64,000 nt of DNA from Streptomyces tardus (GCF_018101125.2 NZ_JAELVF020000001.1:727189-791188), one strand, 5' to 3'. Shown: positions 17,522 through 26,052, counted from the stretch's first letter. The notes: generated by a model not told the origin, from the letters alone. Made by a program: numbers and translations.

Positions 17522-17962
17522 CTACATGTCCCCATTGTCTGTTTTGCCCGAGCGCTCTCCGGCGGCGTCCCGACCGCCGGTCGAGCCCTGACCCGAACCG
17601 CCCCCGAAGTCCTCCTCGAACCTGTCGGCGAAGCCGTCCGCGTCCTCGAACCACGCACTGCCCGCGAGGTCGCGGGCAGCCGACTCGTCCAGCATCTCGC
17701 TGCTCCAGGACGCCTGGGCCAGCTCGACACCCGGGGCACCGTCGACCAGCCGGATCGGATCGACGAGCTGGGCGACCGCCTCCGCCGCACCGTCGAGCTC
17801 GTCCCCGACCGCACTCAGGGTCGTACCGCGCTGCTCGTCGGGGAGCGCGTCCCCCTGCTCCACATGCTCGACTGCCGCACCCATCAGGGCGTCGACGTCG
17901 GACACTTCGAGCACCATTTCCACTTGAAGCCGTACATAGCTGGACACGCCTTCGCTCGTCAT
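17522..17962 (-). CDS. Acidic hypothetical protein
   Basis: A 146-residue protein (ATG 17962) with no recognised domain. It is strongly acidic, with a helical central part (MGAAVEHVEQGDALPDEQR, then VGDELDGAAEAVAQLV) and a low-complexity Gly/Asp/Ser tail (FGGGSGQGSTGG). No signal peptide or membrane segment. It lies between the transpeptidase gene and the divergent LAXTG gene. The frame is open further upstream, but the ATG with GGCATGACGAGCG context is the best start. Function unknown. Confidence 0.65.
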   Translation of the reverse strand: MTSEGVSSYVRLQVEMVLEVSDVDALMGAAVEHVEQGDALPDEQRGTTLSAVGDELDGAAEAVAQLVDPIRLVDGAPGVELAQASWSSEMLDESAARDLAGSAWFEDADGFADRFEEDFGGGSGQGSTGGRDAAGERSGKTDNGDM

Positions 17963-18076
17963 GCCACGGAGGCTAGGGGGCGGCGGAATCCCGACTTCCG
18001 CACGACCCGCCGCGATCGTTAACATCGGCCTGCGCACCGCCGATTCGCCGTCTGACCACTCGAAGGGTTGCCCCTC

Positions 18077-18439
18077 GTGGCCGCACACCATCGCCCTCTG
18101 ACGACCGCCGTGATAGCAGGGGGCGTCCTCTGCGCACTGTGGTTCGTACCCACGGCGAACGCCTCGTACGAGAGCGAAGAACCCGCTCCCCCGTCGACCG
18201 TGCGCACCGCACAGCACGCGGAGTCGAGCGAGGCGGACGGCTCCTACGTCACCGTCGAGCGGGCCGACGGCGAAGCGGGCGGGGCCGACGCCGCCCCGCA
18301 GCCCGCACACGGCCCGCGACTGGCCGACACCGGCGGCGTGGACACCGCCCCGTATCTCACCGGCGGACTGGCGTTCCTGGCGGTGGGAGCCGGTCTGGTG
18401 GCGCACTCGGTCCGCCACCAGCTCCGCTCCGTCGCCTGA
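18077..18439 (+). CDS. Small secreted protein with LAXTG sortase signal
   Basis: 120 residues from GTG 18077, with GAAGGG 9 nt upstream (this spacing is why the TTG at 18068 was not chosen). An N-terminal signal peptide (AVIAGGVLCALWFV, then cleavage near ANA-SYE) is followed by a 50-residue acidic Ala/Glu-rich stretch. Then comes LADTG at 82-86, a hydrophobic segment (LTGGLAFLAVGAGLVAHSV) and a basic tail. This is a complete cell-wall sorting signal of the LAXTG type used by class E sortases of Streptomyces, so the product is probably covalently attached to peptidoglycan. No sortase gene is in this window. Confidence 0.75.
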   Translation: MAAHHRPLTTAVIAGGVLCALWFVPTANASYESEEPAPPSTVRTAQHAESSEADGSYVTVERADGEAGGADAAPQPAHGPRLADTGGVDTAPYLTGGLAFLAVGAGLVAHSVRHQLRSVA

Positions 18440-18489
18440 TCCACCGGGCCGGTCAGCCCGCCCACAGGCCGCCGCCGGGCCGACTCGTC

Positions 18490-20064
18490 TCAGCCCAGCG
18501 GCCCGGTCACCGATTCCGCCGCCGCGACGAGCCCGCCACCGCGTACGAACGCCTCGGCCGCCGCCAGGTCCGGCGCCAGGAAACGGTCTCCGCCGGCCCC
18601 GCCCACGCCGGCGGCACGGGCGGCGTCCACCACCGCCCGTCCGGCCGGTGAGACCGCACCCGCGCCGGCGCTCCCGCCCGCACCGACCTCCGCGCGCAGC
18701 TCCAACGCCCTTGCGGCGGCATACAGTTCGACCGCCACCACCCGGGTGAGGCCGTCCACCGCGGTACGCAGCTTGCGGGCCGCGGACCAGCCCATCGAGA
18801 CGTGGTCCTCCTGCATCGCGGAGGACGGGATGGAGTCCACCGAGGCCGGCGCGGCGAGGCGCTTGAGCTCGCTGACGAGCGCGGCCTGCGTGTACTGGGC
18901 GATCATCAGCCCCGAGTCGACACCCGCGTCCTGCGCGAGGAACGGCGGCAGCCCGTGCGAACGGTTGCGGTCCAGCAGCCGGTCCGTGCGGCGCTCGGCG
19001 ATGGAGGCCAGGTCCGCGGCGGCGATGGCGAGGAAGTCGAGCACATAGGCGACCGGTGCGCCGTGGAAGTTGCCGTTGGACTCGACGCGACCGTCCGCCA
19101 GCACGACCGGGTTGTCCACGGACGCGGCCAGCTCCCGTTCGGCGACCTGCCGCGCGTGCGCCAGGGTGTCCCGCCCGGCGCCCGCGACCTGCGGCGCACA
19201 CCGCACCGAGTAGGCGTCCTGCACCCGCGGGGCGTCGTCCTGGTGGTGCCCGGTGAGCCCCGAGCCGGCAAGCACCTTCAGCATGTTGGCCGCGCTGGTC
19301 GCCTGCCCGGGGTGCGGGCGCACCGCGTGCAGCTCGGGCGCCAGGACGCGCTCGGTGCCGAGCAGCGCCTCCAGACTGAGCGCCGCGGTGATGTCGGCGG
19401 CGGTGTGCAGGGCGGCGAGGTCGGCGCAGGCCATCACCAGCATGCCGAGCATGCCGTCGGTGCCGTTGAGCAGCGCCAGCCCCTCCTTCTCGCGCAGCTC
19501 CACCGGGGCGATGCCGTGCTCGGCGAGCAGCTCGCCCGCGGGACGCACCCGGCCGTCCGGGCCCTCGGCGTCGCCCTCGCCGAGGAGGGTCATGGCGCAG
19601 TGCGAGAGCGGCGCGAGGTCGCCGGAGCAGCCGAGCGACCCGTACTCGTGCACCACCGGGGTGATCCCGGCGTTCAGCACCTCGGCCATCGTCCGCAGCA
19701 CCTCGGGACGCACTCCGGTGTGCCCCGAGGCGACGGTCTTCAGCCGCAGGAACATCAGCGCCCGCACCACCTCGCGCTCCACCCGCGGGCCCATGCCGGC
19801 GGCGTGCGAACGCACGATGTTGCGCTGAAGCCGGGCCCGCAGCTCGGGGCTGATGTGCCGGACGGCGAGCGCGCCGAAACCGGTGGAGACCCCGTACACG
19901 GGCTCCGGCCTGGCCGCGAGGTCCTCGATGAACCGTCGCGCGGCGCCCACGCGCTCCAGTGCCTGCTCGGACAGCTCGATCCGGGCGCCGCCACGGGCGA
20001 CGGCGAGTACGTCCTCGGCGGTCACGCCGTCCGAGCCGACGACGACGGTGCTCTGCATATCCAT
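18490..20064 (-). CDS. hutH: Histidine ammonia-lyase
   Basis: First step of histidine breakdown, forming urocanate and ammonia without external cofactor. The 524-residue product has the full family layout: VYGVSTGFGAL at the N-terminus, the MIO-forming loop in YGSLGCSGDLAPLSH, QDAYSVRCAPQV, and SIPSSAMQEDHVSMGW. The tripeptide is Cys-Ser-Gly instead of the textbook Ala-Ser-Gly; I recall the same in other Streptomyces HutH, so this is normal for the genus. The C-terminus carries a Gly/Ala-rich insert (VGAGGSAGAGAVSPAG). Start ATG 20064; a second ATG two codons later is possible. The other hut genes are not here. Confidence 0.97.
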   Translation of the reverse strand: MDMQSTVVVGSDGVTAEDVLAVARGGARIELSEQALERVGAARRFIEDLAARPEPVYGVSTGFGALAVRHISPELRARLQRNIVRSHAAGMGPRVEREVVRALMFLRLKTVASGHTGVRPEVLRTMAEVLNAGITPVVHEYGSLGCSGDLAPLSHCAMTLLGEGDAEGPDGRVRPAGELLAEHGIAPVELREKEGLALLNGTDGMLGMLVMACADLAALHTAADITAALSLEALLGTERVLAPELHAVRPHPGQATSAANMLKVLAGSGLTGHHQDDAPRVQDAYSVRCAPQVAGAGRDTLAHARQVAERELAASVDNPVVLADGRVESNGNFHGAPVAYVLDFLAIAAADLASIAERRTDRLLDRNRSHGLPPFLAQDAGVDSGLMIAQYTQAALVSELKRLAAPASVDSIPSSAMQEDHVSMGWSAARKLRTAVDGLTRVVAVELYAAARALELRAEVGAGGSAGAGAVSPAGRAVVDAARAAGVGGAGGDRFLAPDLAAAEAFVRGGGLVAAAESVTGPLG

Positions 20065-20575
20065 ATTCAGGCACCCTAGAGAGTGAATCCCGGTCTGTCA
20101 CGAGGTGGCTCGCAGCCGGGCTCCGGCAGGCGGCAGGCTGGGCTCGCGGCAACGCAGGCGGCAGGTGCAGTGCGCGCGGCTGGGACAGTGCGCGCGAATT
20201 GGACAGTGCACCGGGATCTCAAGCCGGCCAACGTCATGCCGCCCCGCGACGGGCCCGTGAAGGTGCTTGACTGCGGCCCGAAGTCGATCGCCGACGATCG
20301 GGACGCGCGGCATCGGTCTCGAATCGGCGGGCTGAAGAGCAACGAGATCCGCGACGTCGATGAGCACCGGACCAAGCGGCTGGTGCTCACCGAGTGCGAC
20401 CGAATGGCGGAGGCCGGAGTTCGCCGGAACGTCCACCGGCGGAGGCCGAGTCGGGGAACTTTCGGTCGCCCGTCAATCGGCCGCCGGCGAGTGGCCTCGG
20501 CATGGGCGAACGCGAAAGGGGCGGCTGCATGGGCAGCCACCCCGGTGGTGCAACTTGCTTACGACGTCCGCCAGT
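20065..20575. other. 511-bp gap holding a gene relic
   Basis: No intact gene. The middle (about 20206-20310) encodes a recognisable piece of a protein kinase catalytic loop, listed separately. The base composition is slightly lower in GC than the flanks, consistent with decay. The hutH promoter must lie at the left end, next to position 20064. Confidence 0.5.
20206..20310 (+). pseudogene. Relic of a Hanks-type Ser/Thr protein kinase (catalytic loop only)
   Basis: Translation in the frame of GTG 20206 reads VHRDLKPANVMPPRDGPVKV then LDCGPKSIADD. HRDLKPAN is the invariant kinase catalytic loop, and LDCG stands where LDFG (metal-binding DFG) should be. Neither the glycine-rich loop nor the ATP lysine is found upstream, and no activation segment follows. 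The frame continues as unrelated basic sequence. I read it as a decayed fragment rather than a working kinase. Confidence 0.6.
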
Positions 20576-20767
20576 TCAGCTCGCGGAAGCGAACCGGACG
20601 AAGTCGTCCCAGCCATCGCGGTCAACGGCGAACGCCGGACGCGTCAGATCCTTGGAGTCCCGCACATGGACAGCCAGTAGGGCGATCGCGACTTCCACGC
20701 AGCTGTCGCCCTGACTGCCGCTGTAACTGGACTTGAACCAGTCAAGTTCCGTTCCACCGCTGGTCAT
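20576..20767 (-). CDS. DUF397 small protein
   Basis: 63 residues with the hallmark of DUF397: ELDWFKSSYSGSQGDSCVEV, then HVRDSKD and a C-terminal WDDFVRFA. These short proteins are encoded next to DUF5753 helix-turn-helix regulators in Streptomyces and are thought to act as their small partners (WhiJ/SCO4542-type pairs). The start ATG (20765-20767) overlaps the stop of the regulator gene in an ATGA junction, so the two are translated together. Confidence 0.9.
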   Translation of the reverse strand: MTSGGTELDWFKSSYSGSQGDSCVEVAIALLAVHVRDSKDLTRPAFAVDRDGWDDFVRFASAS

Positions 20768-21642
20768 AGCTCTCCTCGCAATCGCTCCAGCAAGGCCCTG
20801 GAGTCCACGGGGTTGAGGGCCTGCGAGCGCAGTGTTTCATAGCGCTGACAGACGAGGCTGACCTCTTTCCGGTCGGAAATCAGACGGCCGTTCTGCTGGC
20901 CTTCGGAGTATCCGAGTCGGCGCCCCTCCAGCGTCTCCAGCACCTGCACCGGCCCGTCCAGGCAGGCGTGCAACCCAGCGTCCAGCGGCACCACTTGGAG
21001 CGTCACGTTGCGTGGGGCGCTGCGTTCCAAGACGTGGTCGTACAGCTCCCGCATCGCGGCCACATCGCCGAAGCGCCGGCGGAAGACGTGTTCCTCAACG
21101 ATGAAGCTGAACGGCACGGTCGGCCGGTCCCGCAACATCGTCTGCCGCTCCATCCGGACACTGAGCTGCGCCTCCAGATGCTCGTCCGTGTGCAGCGGGA
21201 TAGTGCCCTCGAACACTGCCCTCGCGTACGCCTCGGACTGCAACAGCCCCGGGACCAGCCGACATTCGTAGGTGCACAGGCTCAGCGCTTCCCGCTCCAG
21301 CCGGGCCCAGCGGCGGAACCAGGCGGCCAGGCCCGCCTCGCCGCGCGTGAGGTGGCGGGCGGCCTTGCGCAACGCTCCCGTGTTGCCGGTCGCCTCCTCG
21401 CCGCGTTCGACGAACGCCTCGTCCGGCATACGGCGTCCCAACTCCACTGATTCCACGGTGTGTTTGGAGTAGCGGACACGGTCGCCGAACTCGGTCCGAC
21501 TGAGGCCGGAGTGCTCCCGGAGCGCTTGGACGACCGCGCCGAACGTACGCAGGCTGTCCGACGGCCCCGGTTCTCGTTCCCACTCCCCCACATCCGTCCG
21601 CACACAGCCGACTCCGACCGCGTCCCCATCGACACTGACCAT
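20764..21642 (-). CDS. XRE-family HTH regulator with DUF5753 (WhiJ-like)
   Basis: 292 residues from ATG 21642. An N-terminal Xre-type helix-turn-helix (VVQALREHSGLSRTEFGDRV and YSKHTVESVELGRRMP, about residues 37-80) is followed by the long DUF5753 region with CTYECRLVPGLLQSEAYARA and the C-terminal LVCQRYETLRSQALNPVDS. Proteins of this family (for example WhiJ) repress development or antibiotic genes and work with a DUF397 protein, here in the same operon. A divergent RsbW-like ATPase gene completes the trio. Confidence 0.93.
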   Translation of the reverse strand: MVSVDGDAVGVGCVRTDVGEWEREPGPSDSLRTFGAVVQALREHSGLSRTEFGDRVRYSKHTVESVELGRRMPDEAFVERGEEATGNTGALRKAARHLTRGEAGLAAWFRRWARLEREALSLCTYECRLVPGLLQSEAYARAVFEGTIPLHTDEHLEAQLSVRMERQTMLRDRPTVPFSFIVEEHVFRRRFGDVAAMRELYDHVLERSAPRNVTLQVVPLDAGLHACLDGPVQVLETLEGRRLGYSEGQQNGRLISDRKEVSLVCQRYETLRSQALNPVDSRALLERLRGEL

Positions 21643-21813
21643 TCGCCACCCCTTTCCCCACCGTGCCGCGACGAGCGCGCCATGCGCTCCGCACCCACAG
21701 CTCACGGTGAACGACTTAGACGCGCACTGTCCACCGTCCGTGCCCGTACGCTGACTCCGCGTACGGGGCGCGGCGCTCGATTCCGTCCGCTCGTGGGCAC
21801 CAGGCTGACGCCC

Positions 21814-22257
21814 ATGCACCACACCCGCGCCCAACTCGACGCCCACACCCGCACGTTCAGCCAGCTGCTGTCCTCCACCCGGCGCGGCGCCCGCCTCGCC
21901 CGCCTGATCGGAACAGCCGAACTGCGCTCCTGGGACGTCCCGTTCGAGCTGTACGCCCGCGCGGAGACGGTGATCGCCGAACTCGCCGCCAACGCCGCCT
22001 TCCACGGCCGGGTGCCCGGCCGCAGCTTCCGCCTCACCCTCCGCTTCACGCCGCCGGGCGGCCCTCTCCGGATCGAAGTCACCGACGCCCGCGGCGACTT
22101 GCGACCCGAGCTCCGCCCCACCCCGGCCGACACCGATGAACTCGCCCCGACCGGCCGCGGGCTCGCCCTCGTCAGCGCCCTCACCGACCACTGGGACACG
22201 GTCTCCCACCCACCCAGCGGCAAGACCGTACGGGCCACCCTCACCCACCACCCCTGA
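21814..22257 (+). CDS. RsbW/SpoIIAB-like ATP-binding protein (HATPase_c_2)
   Basis: 147 residues from ATG 21814; ATG 21682 is an in-frame alternative adding 44 basic residues. Bergerat-fold ATP motifs are present: the N-box AETVIAELAANAAFHG, a G1-like IEVTDARGD, and the G2 loop PTGRGLALVSALTDHW. Such single-domain kinases act as anti-sigma factors or unpaired switches and are often found beside DUF397/DUF5753 gene pairs in Streptomyces (the AbaA/WhiJ-type loci). Divergent from the regulator gene with 171 bp between them. Confidence 0.88.
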   Translation: MHHTRAQLDAHTRTFSQLLSSTRRGARLARLIGTAELRSWDVPFELYARAETVIAELAANAAFHGRVPGRSFRLTLRFTPPGGPLRIEVTDARGDLRPELRPTPADTDELAPTGRGLALVSALTDHWDTVSHPPSGKTVRATLTHHP

Positions 22258-22300
22258 CCCCGCCCGTGGGCGGGGCCAACCAGTAAGCCCTGACGCACAA

Positions 22301-22324
22301 GTGACGGTCTGTCACCGATATGCT
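22301..22324 (+). promoter_or_regulatory. Inverted repeat plus possible -10 upstream of the WXG-like operon
   Basis: GTGAC-N5-GTCAC (22301-22315) is followed at 22319 by TATGCT, a plausible -10. It lies about 80 bp before the ATG at 22403 in an AT-richer patch. Which protein would bind it is unknown. Confidence 0.4.
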
Positions 22325-22402
22325 CTATCACCTGAGCGAGTACGCGCCCGAAACTGGTCAGGACCAAGCCAGAGCGCGTGCCCTCTTTCATGTGGAGGGG
22401 AC

Positions 22403-22714
22403 ATGACCGACTCGTACGACGTGGACGACGCGGCACTCCGCCGCTTCGGGAAGAGCGCCGAAGCAGCTGCCGAGCGCGTCGAGCGCATCAGAAACAGAAC
22501 CAGCAAACTCACCCTTAATCAGGGCACATTCGGAAAACTGCCCCAGGCGGACTCCCTCAAGAACGACTACGACGAACAGCACACGGAGTCCACGAGCGAC
22601 CTCAAGAACGCCGAAGAGAGTCTCAACGCCATCGCGGATGCACTGCGAGGATCTGCTGACAACTACGACAGCAACGAGCAGGAGCAGACAAAGCGCTTCG
22701 GCGGTGGCGCGTAG
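22403..22714 (+). CDS. WXG100/ESX-like small helical protein
   Basis: A 103-residue protein from ATG 22403 with a strong GGAGGGG ribosome site. It is almost fully helical and hydrophilic (DDAALRRFGKSAEAAAERVE, then a second helix ending SLNAIADALRGSADNYDSNE), without signal peptide or membrane segment. This helix-turn-helix hairpin of about 100 residues is the shape of WXG100-superfamily proteins, but the central WxG is not present. The stop codon overlaps the GTG of the next gene, indicating a secreted-partner pair of a type VII-like system. Confidence 0.7.
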   Translation: MTDSYDVDDAALRRFGKSAEAAAERVERIRNRTSKLTLNQGTFGKLPQADSLKNDYDEQHTESTSDLKNAEESLNAIADALRGSADNYDSNEQEQTKRFGGGA

Positions 22715-23667
22715 TGGGCGTCGGCGCACAGGCCGGTGACGCTCTCAGTCGCGTCAGCTACGCGCTCGACTGGAGCAACCCGCTGGCCAGCACCCTGGAT
22801 GAGATCATCCGCGGAATCCTCAAACAGTTCAACGTCGACGAACTCCTGGAGCAGGTAAGCGGCGACGTCGAGCGGTTGGCAGAGGTGGCCACCGAGTGGC
22901 GGGTGGCGGCCCGCGACTTGCGCGGCGTGGTCGACGACCTCCAGGCGGAGCGCAACCTCCTCAACGAAGCCTGGAAGGGCCCTGCCGCCAAGGGCTTCGG
23001 CACCATGATGAACGGCTTCGAGAAGGCCCTGCTGGCCGAAGCCGAGGACATGGAGACGATCGCCCAACTACTGGAGATGGCGGCCAAGGAGTGTGCCGCC
23101 GCCGAGAAGCTCATGCTCGATCTCGTCGTGGAGATCGTTCAGGCTGTCATCGCCTCCGCCGCGACCACGGCGATCCTCGGAGTGCTGACCGCAGGAGCGG
23201 CAGCCGCCATCGGACCGATCATCGCGGGCGCCAACATCGCTTACCGCGTTGCGCGGGGAGCACGTATCACCGCCAGGCTGGCTGAGCGGCTCGCCGACCT
23301 CGCGCGACGTATGCAGGCCATGCGCAAGCTCGCCAAGGTGCGGCACGAGTTGCGCAAGGGGCCGAAACACTTCAAGGGCGGCCTCAAACGGTTCATCCGT
23401 CCGGAAGAGGGCCAGGCGCGGGACCCGATGGACCTTGTGCGCTACGCCGCGTACCGGCAGGCGAAGGGCGTGGTGAAAGCGGGCGTGCACGAGACGCTCG
23501 GCGTGGATCGGACAGGTGCGGTGACCGGTGTCGGCATGGAAGAGGGCCCCGGGATAGCAGAGCGACGTATTGAGTACCGCAATCGCCCAGGGCCCGAGAG
23601 CTTCGATGAACGGACCAAGGCCTCACCCGACCATGCGAAGAAGACCGTCCGTGAGGCCTTCGGCTGA
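22714..23667 (+). CDS. WXG-domain protein with hydrophobic middle and short C-terminal domain
   Basis: 317 residues from GTG 22714, overlapping the upstream stop (TAGTG). The N-terminal 130 residues form a WXG100-like helical hairpin with the turn motif EAWKGPAAKGF. A hydrophobic Ala/Gly/Ile-rich stretch follows (ATTAILGVLTAGAAAAIG, about 150-175), as in pore-associated or LXG-type effectors. Then comes a basic helical part and a short tail (RIEYRNRPGPESFDERT). A type VII effector or its chaperone-like carrier is the best guess; no known toxin active site is seen. Confidence 0.75.
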   Translation: MGVGAQAGDALSRVSYALDWSNPLASTLDEIIRGILKQFNVDELLEQVSGDVERLAEVATEWRVAARDLRGVVDDLQAERNLLNEAWKGPAAKGFGTMMNGFEKALLAEAEDMETIAQLLEMAAKECAAAEKLMLDLVVEIVQAVIASAATTAILGVLTAGAAAAIGPIIAGANIAYRVARGARITARLAERLADLARRMQAMRKLAKVRHELRKGPKHFKGGLKRFIRPEEGQARDPMDLVRYAAYRQAKGVVKAGVHETLGVDRTGAVTGVGMEEGPGIAERRIEYRNRPGPESFDERTKASPDHAKKTVREAFG

Positions 23668-23740
23668 CGGCCGTCGCTCCGGCGCGCTCAGCGCGAGCAG
23701 CAGAGTGTTCGTACATCCAGAACAGCAAAGGGAGTTGAGC

Positions 23741-24373
23741 GTGAGCGAGCGGGACTCGGCGTTGACCGAGCGGGTGACGGCGGTACTGGCGCACGGCGAG
23801 ACGTTGGTGGCCCGGCACGAGGCAGGCACGGGCAATCTGAAGCCCGGACCGCGTTTCTGGCAGCGTCCCCGGGTCTTCCCCGGGCAGCGCATGCCGGGCG
23901 ACCGACTGGCCAATCTCGGCCTCGGGCTGCTTCGCGTCGTGGGAGCTCCGTGGAACGTCGTCGAAGCGCTCATGGAGCGGCTGATGTGGAACGACGGGCC
24001 CAGAAAGGGCGCGGTGTCGGGCGGCTGGGAGAGCGAGGCGGGTCGCCTGGCTCTCGCGATGCGTCCGCGCTCCCGCACCGGAGTGAGCCTGAACCTGGTC
24101 GTGACCAACTCCCACTACCGGCTGGTGTACGTACAGACCGCGCAGATCGGCAGCCGTGTCGGTGCCGCGACGGAGTGTGGATGGGCCGCCGACCTCAGCC
24201 GGATCAGCTGGGTGCGCGACCGCGGCGACATCAGGGGCGGGGTGCACGAGATCGGCTTCCCGGACGGCTCCTGGATGACGCTCACCCTCGCCTCACCCGG
24301 GTGGAGCGGGTTCGTCAAGGCCCTGCCCGCGCCCAAGCTGGGCCACCGCGACCCGCTGCCGGTCAGGGGGTAG
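23741..24373 (+). CDS. Unrecognised protein downstream of the WXG pair, possible partner or immunity protein
   Basis: 210 residues from GTG 23741, with GGGAG 7 nt upstream and 73 bp after the WXG-domain gene. No signal peptide. The N-terminal half contains GPRFWQRPRVFPGQRMPGDR. The C-terminal half has regularly spaced beta-like segments (SLNLVVTNSHYRLVYVQ, ISWVRDRGD, EIGFPDGSWMTLTLASPGW) recalling a PH-like or lipocalin-like barrel. Being last in the cluster, it could be the immunity or accessory protein of the preceding gene, but nothing in the sequence proves it. Confidence 0.65.
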   Translation: MSERDSALTERVTAVLAHGETLVARHEAGTGNLKPGPRFWQRPRVFPGQRMPGDRLANLGLGLLRVVGAPWNVVEALMERLMWNDGPRKGAVSGGWESEAGRLALAMRPRSRTGVSLNLVVTNSHYRLVYVQTAQIGSRVGAATECGWAADLSRISWVRDRGDIRGGVHEIGFPDGSWMTLTLASPGWSGFVKALPAPKLGHRDPLPVRG

Positions 24374-24577
24374 CCGGCGGCCCCACCAGGGCGCCCGCCC
24401 GGCACGGTCGAGGCCCCCACGCGCCTGACCCGCGTCGTCGACCCGGTACGTCGGTTGAGCCGGGCGCCGGGTGAGGCGCCGGCGTACGGCCTGCGAGCCG
24501 TTCCGGCCGGGAGCCGTACGGGTCGCACGGGCCTCGCGGGCCGTACGGGCCGTACGGGCCCGTCCCGGGCGGCGGGG

Positions 24578-25696
24578 TCAGCGGCGCCGGAAGCGGCGGC
24601 GGTCGCCGGAGGGCGGGCGGGGCGCGTCGGCCAGCGCCGCGATCTCCCGGCCGGCCACCACCGGCCCCGTCGCCCGGGCGGCCTTGGCGCGGTACTGCGC
24701 CGCGTCCGCCAGCCGCAGCAGCCGTCGACCGGACCGCACCCGCCCGATCGGGTCGCCGGTGGACGCCACCCCGCAGGCGACACCCTCCCCGATCGTCAAC
24801 TCGACCGCGCGGGCGCACAGTTCGGCGGCTGCCCGGACCACCTCGTCGGCCGGCGGCCCGACCGCCAGCAGACAGAACTCGTCGCCGCCCAGCCGCGCCG
24901 CCAGTGAGCCGGGCAGTGCGGCGCCGCAGCGGGAGAGCAGTGAGCCGAAGCGTTCCAGCAGGCGGTCGCCGGCGGCGTGGCCGTACCGGTCGTTGACCCC
25001 CTTGAGGCCGTTGACGTCGCAGACGACGAGGCTCACCACCACCGACTCGTCCCGGCGTCCGCCGAGCACTTCCGCCAGCCGCTCGTCGACCGCCCTGCGG
25101 TTCCCGAGGCCGGTCAGCGGGTCGGTGAACGCCAGCCTGCGCACCTCGGCCAGCCGCTCGTGCTGAGCGATTCCGGCGGCGGCCACTGCCGCCAGCACCG
25201 TCGCGAACTCCGCGTCCGCTGCGGCGAACTCGGCCCCGCCCGCGCCCCGCGCGACGTACAACTCGCCCCAGGCGCGTCCGTCCAGCACCAGTGGGGCGAC
25301 GACGCAGCTGGTACGGCCGCGCCGGTGCAGCGCCGCCGAACGGTCCGAGACCGCCCCGCCCGCGTGCTCCACCCAGGCGGGCGGCGCGCTGACGACAGAG
25401 GGCGGCGAATCGCGGTCGGAACCGGGTTGTGAAGATTCGGTGATCTCGGGGAAGTCGTGGACGGGATAGGACTCGTCAGCCGGGAACGGGACCTCGCCGG
25501 GCGCGAGATCACCGTCGTTGACCAGCACCCGGAGCAGGCCGCCGGCCCGGTCCCAGCGGGAGACGGCGGCGAAGTCCCCACCCAGCGCACGCCGCGCGCC
25601 CGCGGCAGCCCGTGCGGCTGCCGCGGGAAGTGTGGGGGCGACGGCCATGGCCTGCGCGAGGGCCACGACGGCGCCGAGGTGCACCTCGTCCGACAT
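24578..25696 (-). CDS. GAF-GGDEF diguanylate cyclase
   Basis: 372 residues from ATG 25696. Residues 1-200 form a GAF-like sensor (VSRWDRAGGLLRVLVNDGDL and VVAPLVLDGRAWGELYVARG). Residues 205-350 form the GGDEF domain, with DPLTGLGNRRAVDERL, CDVNGLKGVNDRYGH and the intact active site ARLGGDEFCLL. No RxxD inhibitory site precedes GGDEF. It should make c-di-GMP, which controls development through BldD in Streptomyces. I recall a GGDEF gene at the same place (SCO4931) in S. coelicolor. No membrane segment, so cytoplasmic. Confidence 0.9.
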   Translation of the reverse strand: MSDEVHLGAVVALAQAMAVAPTLPAAAARAAAGARRALGGDFAAVSRWDRAGGLLRVLVNDGDLAPGEVPFPADESYPVHDFPEITESSQPGSDRDSPPSVVSAPPAWVEHAGGAVSDRSAALHRRGRTSCVVAPLVLDGRAWGELYVARGAGGAEFAAADAEFATVLAAVAAAGIAQHERLAEVRRLAFTDPLTGLGNRRAVDERLAEVLGGRRDESVVVSLVVCDVNGLKGVNDRYGHAAGDRLLERFGSLLSRCGAALPGSLAARLGGDEFCLLAVGPPADEVVRAAAELCARAVELTIGEGVACGVASTGDPIGRVRSGRRLLRLADAAQYRAKAARATGPVVAGREIAALADAPRPPSGDRRRFRRR

Positions 25697-26052
25697 CCCG
25701 TCCAGAATATGGCGATTTGCGCCCCCGTGCTTCGAGAGGTGCGCGACGCGGCGCGCAGGTAACACCGCAGGCGGACCCGGGCCGAACGCGGGCTCCGAAC
25801 GGACTGGGCCGCCGCACACCGGTACCCCGCACATGCGGACCTCGGGCCCGGCTCCGTGCACGGAACACAGATCCCGGCGCCGCACACGGACCGCGGGCAC
25901 AGGCACACGGACGCGGGCGCCTTACGCGGGCGCCTTACGCGGGCGCCTTACGCGGACCGGCGGACCGCAGCCCCGGACGCCGTACGCGGTCGCCCTCCGT
26001 ACACGGGCCGCCCGCGGGAGCGGCGGTACGCCCCCGGACCGGACCGGCCGGG
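25697..26052. other. 356-bp gap with a 13-bp tandem repeat
   Basis: No gene is supported. CGCGGGCGCCTTA occurs three times in tandem (about 25913-25951), and the whole stretch is built of ACGCGG/CACGGA-type short repeats. The promoter of the GGDEF gene should lie near 25700-25760, where AATATGGCG gives an AT-richer patch. Confidence 0.5.

Noticed and set aside
18490-20064. Cys-Ser-Gly instead of Ala-Ser-Gly in HutH as an inactivating change
   Set aside because: The same tripeptide is, to my memory, normal in Streptomyces HutH, and the rest of the active site is intact.
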